A stretch of 64,000 nucleotides of DNA from Phytophthora colocasiae (taxonomy: Eukaryota; Oomycota; Peronosporomycetes; Peronosporales; Peronosporaceae). The stretch is from NCBI GenBank assembly GCA_018806915.1, contig JAGKQI010000105.1, forward strand, positions 1,736,001 through 1,800,000, written 5' to 3'. The notes under the pieces were generated by a model that was not told the origin of the DNA, made no database searches, and worked only from the letters and a program-made list of their open reading frames with translations. The position numbers and the translations under genes are program-made. Shown here piece by piece: positions 10,037-19,020 of the stretch; position 1 is the first letter of the stretch; each line of letters begins with the position of its first letter.

Positions 10037-10653
10037 TCGTCGACGTCGTCGGGGCCGAAGATCTCTTCGAGCTCCCTTCTCCTTGTCATGTCTTGACGAG
10101 GAGATTGTGAAGCATGACGCTTCTTGGAGTTGGTGCTGGGCACCTTCTCCTCTGCCAGAATGGCCCGGGCGCGTTCGCGCCCTTCAGCAAGTGTCAGATG
10201 TCTGACAGGTGGTGGCGTAGTGTCGCCACTACGGCCACTGGTGTTGTCGGGAGACTTGGACGCGGTGTCCTTGTCTCCATGGTGCTCCTCCGTGGTCGGA
10301 GCACCCGCCGCAGGCTTGCCCTCGGCGTCGCCGTTGTCGCTCTCGTCGCCCGAGTAGCTGACAAGAGTCGCTTCCTGTTCGGAAGGATTCCAGGAACCGG
10401 GACTATGGTCCCTATACTCGAACCGAGGATTCGGTCGAGTATCAGGCGGTAGGGACGGAGACCTACTGCGCCTTTGGCTAGGGCTAGCCGTCGCAGCAGT
10501 GCTGCTGGGCGAGCTAAGAGCCCTGGAGGCCACATCGGTGGCCTCATGAAGTGCCGAAGCCTTGCCGCGAGGCTTGGCTGGCTTGGATGTTGGCTTTGCA
10601 GCCTTCTTCCGTGAAGACGCTTGCGCGTCTGGGTTTGCACCCTTTGCAGACAT
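10037..10653 (-). pseudogene. E1 antisense ORF, N-terminal part
   Basis: An ATG at 10653, 182 bp inside the 3' LTR, opens a frame reading away from the LTR. It is Lys/Ala-rich (ASSRKKAAKPTSKPAKPRGK), then Ser/Pro/Arg-rich, then acidic, and ends in a charged segment with ARAILAEEKVPS and RRRELEEIFGPDDV before the inversion edge. It looks disordered and nuclear-protein-like, with several basic clusters. A second ATG at 10763 in another frame could be the original start. No catalytic motif is visible. Confidence 0.55.
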
Positions 10654-10835
10654 GTTGCTGGGCTTCCAAGGAAGCCTGGTACGCGTTGGCAGTGCGCCCT
10701 GTGCTCTGTGAGAGCAGAAACCGCAGCGACTAGAGCTGGCGGCAGGTCGATCGCTTTCGACATTGAAGAGAGAAATGTGAAAGGGATTTTCTCTCTTCTG
10801 TGATTGGACGAGAGTCGAATCTAAGTGGGGGAGGA

Positions 10836-11151
10836 TGTAACGGGGTTACATTGAAGAGTGACTTTAGTCACTCTTCCGAAGTGGATACATTTGGTGTGTC
10901 ACACATAATGGTGACACGTGGCAGGTGGCTCCGCAGCCACCTATCACCTTCTATATAGGTTACACTATAGATATCTTTTAGTTTGTATTGCAGGCCAAGC
11001 TAACAAGTATCTATAATATATTCAGTCTTAAATCTACCTAATCTTTAGTTAGTCTCCCCAAGTCTTTGGGGACCGAGTGAACTGCCGTTCACTAGGAGTT
11101 TGTATACTCCAAGCCTTCCTCTGTGTGAAGTGCTGTGTGACCCCCGTCACA
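10836..11151 (+). repeat. E1 3' LTR with polypurine tract
   Basis: 316 bp, identical to 2902-3217 as far as I can read. The bases just before it (10823-10835, AAGTGGGGGAGGA) are the plus-strand priming polypurine tract. The target duplication TTGGT follows at 11152-11156. Confidence 0.93.
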
Positions 11152-11156
11152 TTGGT

Positions 11157-12506
11157 CTTCTCGCTGATGTTGCGTCCCTGCCACTGCGCTCGCCCGCACC
11201 TTCAAGTCCGACCGACCTCTTCTCGCTCGATGCCGGTCCCTCTCAGCTCGACGACTCGGCTTCTTCTGGCGTGCTGATGGACGTCACCATGGACTCCTTG
11301 TATGAAGCTTTGGACGATGTGGACGCTGGACCGCTGCCGGAGATTCTCGACGTCGCGTGGGGTTCAAGTGAAGCATCTGTACCTGAATCGGTAGCTTCAA
11401 GTGGTGCCCCGATGTCGCCTGCCTCCTTCGTCGCTTCGTCAAGTGCACCGTCACCGCCTGCAGCAGAGACGCCTCCTGTGGCTTCGCTTGCCGTAGAACC
11501 TCCTCCTGCAGCGATGCCTGCCGTCGTCTTGCCTCCTGCTGCTGTGTCGCCACCCCGTGACCCTGTGGTAGACCAAGAGGAAGCTAATGCTGATCCGTAC
11601 GATGCTGACGCATTGCTAGCTGCAGCCGATACCATCATGGAAAGGCCTGATCTGCCCGATCCCCCTGAGCGACATCCCTCGGCTCGTTGGTGGAACCACT
11701 TCAACCCTGATGCTTCTGTTGACCCGACGCGAGCATACCCGCTCAAGAAGCTGATTGACCGTTGGGGTACGCCGCCTCACGTGGCTTACTTGGTTGAATG
11801 GGACGTCAAGCCGTGCCAGCTAAGTTGGGAGTGGTCCGTAAACCTTCGAGGTGTCGACTACCTAATGAATCAGGTAAACCGGTGGAAGGCTTCTGGTGAT
11901 CCGTGTTCCTTCAGTGCGTATTACCGGAAACGTTTCCGTGGAGCTACTGCTTCGGAGACTGGCAAGTGCTTCCTCGAGTCCGTTCAAGCGGTTTGTTTCG
12001 ACCTCGGCTATCCGAATATCGTCGAGGATTGCCACTGGGAGGAATTCTGCACGGAATATGGTGAAGATTTGTCCAATGGAGTCGTCCGTGCTGACATCAT
12101 CGCTTTCTTTGAGTTCTTGCGCCGCCAGCGGGTTGGTCTCGACTATGGAGCTCTCTTCCAGAACCGTCTCGACGTGAGTGTCACTGATGTGAAGCTTCTT
12201 GGTCGTTTTGCTCAGTCACTTCAGCCAGGACACTACATTGTCCACGCTGCACATGATCTCGTGGAGCACTGTTTCGGCCTCGTTGTGAACGATCGCGAGC
12301 CGGGCAAGTTGTTGAAAACCATCGAAGTTCTGGACGGTTACAGCACAGATTACGACCCGCCGTGTTACCGCGAGAAGTTGTCGACGCTGGAATGGTTGTC
12401 CAAGGTTATCAGTCTCTACCGTTTGGTGATCAAGTCATTTCCGGCGAAGAAGAAGCGCAAGACGAAGACGGAGAAGAAACGTGAGGCACGTCGCCGCTTG
12501 AACTAG
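11157..12506 (+). pseudogene. E2 antisense ORF, main part: chromo-like and putative Cys peptidase
   Basis: 450 codons including stop, continuing the frame cut by E1 at 2901. After a Ser/Pro/Ala-rich region comes a chromo-like segment (AYPLKKLIDRWG, HVAYLVEWDVKPCQLSWEW, about 11740-11850). A globular part follows with GKCFLESVQAVC (about 11960), a HYIVHAAHDLVEHCFGLVV stretch (about 12230-12290) and IEVLDGYS (about 12320-12345). The order Cys, His, Asp, with His in an HCFGLVV strand, resembles clan CA (papain-like) peptidases; this is inference only. The C-terminus is very basic (KKKRKTKTEKKREARRR), a likely nuclear signal. It ends 53 bp before the convergent end of E2 pol. Without E1 the frame has no lesion I can see. 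Confidence 0.6.
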
Positions 12507-12559
12507 GACTGGCTCCTTCCATCAATATATGTTGGCCATGAGCCCCCTTTGAGTTGGGT

Positions 12560-12930
12560 TTACCGCCTCCGTCGCTTCTTTCTCCTGATCGCCTCAAATT
12601 CCGCGATAATGTCCGGTACTTGGGAAAGGTTCTCAATCAGCTCCCATGTGGGCTTCTCTTCACCCACCCATTCCACAAGAAATTGCGTTCGTCGTTTTTT
12701 AGAGCGCTTACCGAGTATCCGCTGAACAAGTTGACCGATAGAACCGTCGGCCAATACAACATCCTGCGGTCTTGACAATCTAGTGGTCTCCTGGTACGGT
12801 TTCAGCGATCCTGTGTTGAAGACTGGATGAAGCTTGTTCCCTGTTTGGATGTTTAGCTCGTACGCGTGGTTGTGAATCTTCTTCACGACGGTGTATGGCC
12901 CTATCCACTTAGGACCAAGCTTGGACGAAT
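12560..12930 (-). pseudogene. pol: E2 Pol tail: integrase C-terminal barrel and chromodomain
   Basis: KWIGPYTVVKKIHNHAYEL, then HPVFNTGSLKPYQE, is the integrase C-terminal barrel; a chromodomain follows (VQRILGKRSKKRRTQFLVEW, then WELIENL) with a poly-basic end at 12560. It is in a different frame from the rest of pol because of one extra base in the AAATT run at about 12928-12933. Confidence 0.8.
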
Positions 12931-15900
12931 TTGGTAACCCTTGTGTGCTTGGGATCCAAGTGTTTCGTACTCAAGTACACGCGGTCGCCAACGTTGAAAA
13001 ATTGCTCCTCTCGGTTTCGGTCGTATACGTCGCGCATTCTCTCTTGTGCTTCGGCAAGTGCTTCCTGACACCGCCGAAGAAGAGCTGCTTGGTGTTCGTG
13101 GAACTCAGCGCCGCGTCGACTCGTTGGGACCGTGCCAAGATTCTTTGCTGCAAGATAGAGCGGATTGAGTGGGGTGAATCCTAGATCTGCTTCGAAAGGC
13201 GTCATCTTGATACTGCTGTTCACGGTTGAGTTCACTGCAAACTCCGCGTTGGCGAGATGGATGTCCCAGTCGTCTTGGACAGGTCCGACGTAGCAACGCA
13301 AGTATTCCTCAAGTGTTCTGTTCATCCGCTCCGTCTGTCCATCGCCTTGAGCTCGATGAGCTACAGTCATGTTGAGACTTGTACCAATTGACTTAAAGAC
13401 GTGTTGCCAGAACGTCGAGACGAATTTCCTGTCTCTGTCAGACACGATGCTTGTTGGCATTCCATGAAGTTTCCAGATATGGTTGATGAAGAGACGGGCA
13501 ACACCTTCGGCATCCACCTTCTTCGTAGTCGGCACAAAGTGACATCGCTTAGTCAGTCGGTCGACAACGACCCAGATGGAATCTACCTCTCGCTTGGTTC
13601 GTGGCAAGTCGGTGATGAAGTCCATCGAGATCGATCTCCATCTCTCGTCGGGAACACGCAATGGCTCTAGCAGTCCTGGTGGCTTCGTTAACCGCGGTTT
13701 GTTCCTTCGACAAGGCTCACAGTCGGCAATGTATGATTGGATTGACTTCAACATCTTGGTCCAGTACCACTTTCGTGCAAGTGTCAAGTACGTCCGCTCC
13801 GCTCCTGGATGACCTCCGTAGTTGGAGTCGTGGCACTCACTAATGACCACCTGCCGCAACTTCACATCGTTGGGCACTACGATGCGTGGTTCATTGTCGG
13901 TTGGAGTCTGGTACCACAGCAAACCGTCGTATTCCGAATAGCAGCGGTATTGTTTCTTCTGATGTCGCTTAGCTTTCGGTTGTAGGTTATCTGCACGCCT
14001 CTGGATTGCTGTGAAAATCGCTTTTGCTTCGCGATCTCTCGTGTACGCCTTTTTGATCTTGGTTATCAACTCGCTGTCTGTGGTCACTTCGGTAACTGCC
14101 AAGCTGAAGGACGCATCATTAAAGCTTGTCACCCTCAAGTCATGGAAGTACTTCGTCTCTGGTTGCAAGTCTGGTCTTCGGCTAAGCGCGTCTGCGATCC
14201 CGTTCTTCGCACCTGGAAGATATGAGAACGTAGGCTGGTACTCCGCGAGGATATCATACCAGCGCGCAAGACGACGATTCGCCATCTTCTGAGTGAAGAG
14301 ACCTTCAAGACTCTTGTGATCCGTCTCCACGATTGGTGGCTTGTCCAAGCAGTAAATCCGGAAAGCTGCAAGCGCGTGAACAATTGCCAAAAGTTCTTGC
14401 TGCTGCGTCGGGTAATTGAGCTCTGCAGATTTCATCTTCCTACTGGTGTAAGCAATGGGTAGCTCAGCACCATCGACGACCTGGAACAGGACTCCTCCGA
14501 CTGCAAACTTGCTAGCGTCCGTACGCAAATGCATAGGCTGATTGAAGTCGGGCAAATGCAACACTGGTGGATTGCACAACCGCTTCTTCAGTTCTTTGAA
14601 GTTTTTCGACTGCTCTTCGTCGAAACGAATCTTTGCGTTGCGCTTGGACTTCTTCTTGAGCAAAGTAAACATACTTGCTGTCAGATCCGCGTAGTCTGGG
14701 CAGAATCGTTGGACGTATCCAGTTAAACCGAGGAAGCTGTGAAGCTCCTCTTGCGTTCTTGGAATTGGCCAGTCCTTGATGGTCTGCACCTTATCTGGAT
14801 CCATTCGTACGCCGTTTCGTCCAACAAAATCTCCAAGGCATGGAATCTCGTCGGCACAGAAGACGCACTTGGACAGCTTCACATATAACTTGTTGTCTCG
14901 CAAGATGTCCAATGTTTTGCGAAGATCTTCCAAGTGATCTTCAATTTTGTGCGACTTCGAGAAGATATAGATGTCATCGTAGAATGACTTCGTGTTTTCC
15001 AGATCGCGGAAAAGTTTCGACGTCAACCGATGCATCGTCGCTGGCGCGTTGCAGACACCCATGGGTAGCACCAGATACTCCCAGAGTCCGTTTGGCGCCT
15101 GGAACGCTGTGAACTTGATATCTTCCGCGCGCATACGAACTTGATAATACGCAGACATCAAGTCCATCGTCGAAAACCAGTATCCTCCGGCCATGGAGTC
15201 CAATATGTCTTCTTTCCTCGTCATCGGTATACTCTGCCGTATCGTATTGGAGTTCAAATACCGATAATCGTGAACGATCCGCCATCCAACTGGTTTCCGG
15301 ACGCAGAATGTTGGTGCGGCGTGTGGGCTGATGCTTGGTCGGATAAGTTTCTTCTTCACCATGTCTTCAACCCAGAGCACAATCTCCCGTTGTTGCTCAG
15401 GTGACTGCCGCCACTGTTGCCGGTACATTGCAATGTTGGGATCTTTCACATCGATTCTGTGCTCGATTTCACGCTTTTCCGGAAGACCTTCAGGGAGTTC
15501 AGGTCGAAACACTGTGTCCTTGTACTTCGTCAGCAAGTCGAAGGCAGGATTCGCCCGGAAACTTTCCCAGTCTGTCTCCAGATAGCGTTGAGCTTTTGCT
15601 GTCCCGACATTGTCGGGCTGGTCACGTCGCTCCAAGGATCGAGCGACGTTCTTGATTGTTTCGTTCGTCAGAACCAACATGAAGTCTGGTTCCTCGATCG
15701 ACTTGGTCTTGATTCTCAGGAACTTCCGCAATTTCTTTCTCGTGATGAACTTGGTCTGTACACCAGCGTCATCCGTGATTCCCATCGTGAATATCTTCTC
15801 CACGACGGAACTTCTACCCTTGGTATTGTCGCCCCCAGGAGCGGTACCGTCGCGTCCCGACGACTTCCTCTCGTCTTCGATTGCTGAACCCTTGCCAGCG

Positions 15901-16655
15901 GACGCATCTTCTAGTTGCTCGCAAGCAACTCGTTGGGTCTCACTCTGCTCTGGGTCATGAACGGGGTTGACCGCGGACCTCACATCCGTTTCCAGCGCGG
16001 CACCTCGACAGGAATCGGGTCTTTTCGCCGATAGGCCTTTCGCCCCGACAGATCTCCGAAGCCCGGAAGCAATCACCGGTCCGCCTTCCTCGATTGGTCC
16101 ACAGGTTTCACCCACTCGTTCCCAGCGCAAAGTTTTCTCTCTTGTTCCTTCGACTCGTCGACGTCTCCAGTCGATCTGTGGTTGCATGTCCTCGAAGAAT
16201 GGTATCCCAAGAATGCAGTCAAATTCTTCAGGTATCGCGTAGACAACTGCGACGCACTCATACGCTTTTTCTATTCCAGAGACCATGATACTTAGAGGTA
16301 GCACCTCTAGCTGGGCCTCCACAATCTGGTTGTCTCCTAGCTTGACTCGAATGTTTTTGTCGCTGAACTTTGTTGTCTTTAGCTGGTGTTCTTTAACCCA
16401 CCGCTTTAACACGTAGATCGTGGTTGCACCACAGTCTAGAAGCATCTTCGATGTTTTCTTCATCTTGCCAGCCACACTGATATCACCGCTGATGGCGAAC
16501 AGTGGACGGGACTTGTAGACTAGAGGGTTTTCACTCAGAACATTAAGGCTGATATTATCAAACTTAACTGCTCCGGTTACTTTCTCCTCCACGACAGGAC
16601 CCTCTTTTACTGACGTGGCTTCTCGTTTCCCTGCTTCCCTTGCTCCTTCTTCCAC
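12909..16655 (-). CDS. pol: E2 Pol polyprotein (PR-RT-RNase H-integrase)
   Basis: 1,248 uninterrupted codons. Domains in order: retropepsin with the unusual active site LLDCGATTIYV (Cys where Thr or Ser is normal); RT with VGWRIVHDYRYLN, LPMGVCNAPATMHR and the catalytic FYDDIYIFS; RNase H with RTDASKFAVGG and ETDHKSLEG, ending at GIADALSRRP; integrase with HHCC (HDSNYGGHPG... CEPCRRNKP) and DDE residues in SMDFITDLP, VSDRDRKF and GDGQTERMNR. It ends early (VQAWS) at the one-base frameshift before the chromodomain. The frame overlaps the end of gag by about 48 bp, with no conventional start, so translation by frameshifting from gag is likely. Apart from that indel this copy could be active. 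Confidence 0.88.
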   Translation of the reverse strand: MEEGAREAGKREATSVKEGPVVEEKVTGAVKFDNISLNVLSENPLVYKSRPLFAISGDISVAGKMKKTSKMLLDCGATTIYVLKRWVKEHQLKTTKFSDKNIRVKLGDNQIVEAQLEVLPLSIMVSGIEKAYECVAVVYAIPEEFDCILGIPFFEDMQPQIDWRRRRVEGTREKTLRWERVGETCGPIEEGGPVIASGLRRSVGAKGLSAKRPDSCRGAALETDVRSAVNPVHDPEQSETQRVACEQLEDASAGKGSAIEDERKSSGRDGTAPGGDNTKGRSSVVEKIFTMGITDDAGVQTKFITRKKLRKFLRIKTKSIEEPDFMLVLTNETIKNVARSLERRDQPDNVGTAKAQRYLETDWESFRANPAFDLLTKYKDTVFRPELPEGLPEKREIEHRIDVKDPNIAMYRQQWRQSPEQQREIVLWVEDMVKKKLIRPSISPHAAPTFCVRKPVGWRIVHDYRYLNSNTIRQSIPMTRKEDILDSMAGGYWFSTMDLMSAYYQVRMRAEDIKFTAFQAPNGLWEYLVLPMGVCNAPATMHRLTSKLFRDLENTKSFYDDIYIFSKSHKIEDHLEDLRKTLDILRDNKLYVKLSKCVFCADEIPCLGDFVGRNGVRMDPDKVQTIKDWPIPRTQEELHSFLGLTGYVQRFCPDYADLTASMFTLLKKKSKRNAKIRFDEEQSKNFKELKKRLCNPPVLHLPDFNQPMHLRTDASKFAVGGVLFQVVDGAELPIAYTSRKMKSAELNYPTQQQELLAIVHALAAFRIYCLDKPPIVETDHKSLEGLFTQKMANRRLARWYDILAEYQPTFSYLPGAKNGIADALSRRPDLQPETKYFHDLRVTSFNDASFSLAVTEVTTDSELITKIKKAYTRDREAKAIFTAIQRRADNLQPKAKRHQKKQYRCYSEYDGLLWYQTPTDNEPRIVVPNDVKLRQVVISECHDSNYGGHPGAERTYLTLARKWYWTKMLKSIQSYIADCEPCRRNKPRLTKPPGLLEPLRVPDERWRSISMDFITDLPRTKREVDSIWVVVDRLTKRCHFVPTTKKVDAEGVARLFINHIWKLHGMPTSIVSDRDRKFVSTFWQHVFKSIGTSLNMTVAHRAQGDGQTERMNRTLEEYLRCYVGPVQDDWDIHLANAEFAVNSTVNSSIKMTPFEADLGFTPLNPLYLAAKNLGTVPTSRRGAEFHEHQAALLRRCQEALAEAQERMRDVYDRNREEQFFNVGDRVYLSTKHLDPKHTRVTKFVQAWS

Positions 16656-17240
16656 GCAAAGCAGTTGGCCTTGATGTGACCAGGTTTGTTGCAGAAGTGG
16701 CAGGTACGAGTCTCCTTACTCTTCGAATTCGAGCTCGGTTTGAATCGTCCCTTTCCTCGGAAGGATTTAGCCTTAGATGTTTTCTTGTTGTCTTGGACTT
16801 GTTCATTAGTGATCTTTGTCTTTTCGTGACGAACCTTGCGCTCACTAACGTCCTCCACAAAATGAGTTACCTCGAACTTGACAGCCAAGTCCATGGCGTC
16901 ACTTAGCGTCTCAGGATTCTCGAGCTTCACGTAGCTCCGCGTGCGAGGCTTAAGACCGTTTGCGTAGAACAGGACTTAGTCAAGCACGCTCATGCCTTCG
17001 ACTCGGAAGATGAGTGCCGAGTACTCACCGTTGTAGGTCTCGATATCCGCTGTCTGCTTCAGACGCTGGAGTTTCTCTCGTAGAGCCGACTGGTAGTTAG
17101 ACGCCTCGAAGTGTCGGAGCACATGCTCACGGAAAATCCCCCACGTGTGCTCCTCCACTCGAGTCGTTGAAGCCCAGTGCAGGAACCATCCCGAAGCTGG
17201 TTTCTCCATCGCTGACCCGGCGATTCCTGGTAGTCGCGGA
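16607..17240 (-). pseudogene. gag: E2 Gag, truncated first copy
   Basis: The C-terminal two-thirds of Gag with the zinc knuckle CHFCNKPGHIKANC. It is broken by TAA near 16976-16978 where the other copy has CAA. Its 5' edge is the duplication junction, so the frame upstream is a piece of RT (DLRKTLDILRDNKLYV) fused directly to Gag sequence (NPRLPGIAGS). Confidence 0.85.
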
Positions 17241-19020
17241 TTCACATATAACTTGTTGTCTCGCAAGATGTCCAATGTTTTGCGAAGATCTTCCAAGTGA
17301 TCTTCAATTTTCTGCGACTTCGAGAAGATATAGATGTCATCGTAGAATGACTTCGTGTTTTCCAGATCGCGGAAAAGTTTCGACGTCTACCGATGCATCG
17401 TCGCTGGCGCGTTGCAGACACCCATGGGTAGCACCAGATACTCCCAGAGTCCGTTTGGCGCCTGGAACGCTGTGAACTTGATATCTTCCGCGCGCATACG
17501 AACTTGATAATACGCAGACATCAAGTCCATCGTCGAAAACCAGTATCCTCCGGCCATGGAGTCCAATATGTCTTCTTTCCTCGTCATCGGTATACTCTGC
17601 CGTATCGTATTGCAGTTCAAATACCGATAATCGTGAACGATCCGCCATCCAACTGGTTTCCGGACGCAGAATGTTGGTGCGGCGTGTGGGCTGATGCTTG
17701 GTCGGATAAGTTTCTTCTTCACCATGTCTTCAACCCAGAGCACAATCTCCCGTTGTTGCTCAGGTGACTGCCGCCACTGTTGCCGGTACATTGCAATGTT
17801 GGGATCTTTCACATCGATTCTGTGCTCAATTTCACGCTTTTCCGGAAGACCTTCAGGGAGTTCAGGTCGAAACACTGTGTCCTTGTGCGCTTCGTCCAGC
17901 AAGTCGAAGGCAGGATTCGCCCGGAAACTTTCCCAGTCTGTCTCCAGATAGCGTTGAGCTTTTGCTGTCCCGACATTGTCGGGCTGGTCACGTCGCTCCA
18001 AGGATCGAGCGACGTTCTTGATTGTTTCGTTCGTCAGAACCAACATGAAGTCTGGTTCCTCGATCGACTTGGTCTTGATTCTCAGGAACTTCCGCAATTT
18101 CTTTCTCGTGATGAACTTGGTCTGTACACCAGCGTCATCCGTGATTCCCATCGTGAATATCTTCTCACGACGGAACTTCTACCCTTGGTATTGTCGCCCC
18201 CAGGAGCGGTACCGTCGCGTCCCGACGACTTCCTCTCGTCTTCGATTGCTGAACCCTTGCCAGCGGACGCATCTTCTAGTTGCTCGCAAGCAACTCGTTG
18301 GGTCTCACTCTGCTCTGGGTCATGAACGGGGTTGACCGCGGACCTCACATCCGTTTCCAGCGCGGCACCTCGACAGGAATCGGGTCTTTTCGCCGATAGG
18401 CCTTTCGCCCCGACAGATCTCCGAAGCCCGGAAGCAATCACCGGTCCGCCTTCCTCGATTGGTCCACAGGTTTCACCCACTCGTTCCCAGCGCAAAGTTT
18501 TCTCTCTTGTTCCTTCGACTCGTCGACGTCTCCAGTCGATCTGTGGTTGCATGTCCTCGAAGAATGGTATCCCAAGAATGCAGTCAAATTCTTCAGGTAT
18601 CGCGTAGACAACTGCGACGCACTCATACGCTTTTTCTATTCCAGAGACCATGATACTTAGAGGTAGCACCTCTAGCTGGGCCTCCACAATCTGGTTGTCT
18701 CCTAGCTTGACTCGAATGTTTTTGTCGCTGAACTTTGTTGTCTTTAGCTGGTGTTCTTTAACCCACCGCTTTAACACGTAGATCGTGGTTGCACCACAGT
18801 CTAGAAGCATCTTCGATGTTTTCTTCATCTTGCCAGCCACACTGATATCACCGCTGATGGCGAACAGTGGACGGGACTTGTAGACTAGAGGGTTTTCACT
18901 CAGAACATTAAGGCTGATATTATCAAACTTAACTGCTCCGGTTACTTTCTCCTCCACGACAGGACCCTCTTTTACTGACGTGGCTTCTCGTTTCCCTGCT
19001 TCCCTTGCTCCTTCTTCCAC
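17241..19020 (-). pseudogene. pol: E2 duplicated 5' Pol (protease to RT, broken)
   Basis: Second copy of the protease and the first part of RT, again with LLDCGATT. One lost base near 18167 shifts the frame (SSVVEKIF becomes SSVVRRYS), and a TAG near 17391 replaces a Leu/Thr-region codon just after PATMHR. RT ends at the junction 17241. This copy cannot make a complete Pol. Confidence 0.85.

Larger units (their letters stand above)
2902..11151 (+). mobile_element. Ty3/gypsy LTR retrotransposon E1 (nested in E2)
   Basis: 8,250 bp, bounded by 316-bp LTRs that I read as identical and by a perfect 5-bp target duplication TTGGT (2897-2901, 11152-11156). It has a primer-binding site, gag, a pol broken by several lesions, an inverted 3' segment and a polypurine tract. 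Identical LTRs mean very recent integration, yet pol carries a deletion frameshift near 5887, TAG at 6317-6319, an indel near 7095, a frameshift in the RNase H-integrase linker, the inversion and a further frameshift in the inverted pol tail. I infer the copy was already defective when it moved, using proteins supplied by another element. Confidence 0.92.

Noticed and set aside
14840..18335. Several plus-strand ORFs of 80-180 codons (for example 15417-15887 and 17780-18325) that occur twice
   Set aside because: They are the antisense of E2 protease and RT; they recur only because of the tandem duplication and have no protein-like features of their own.
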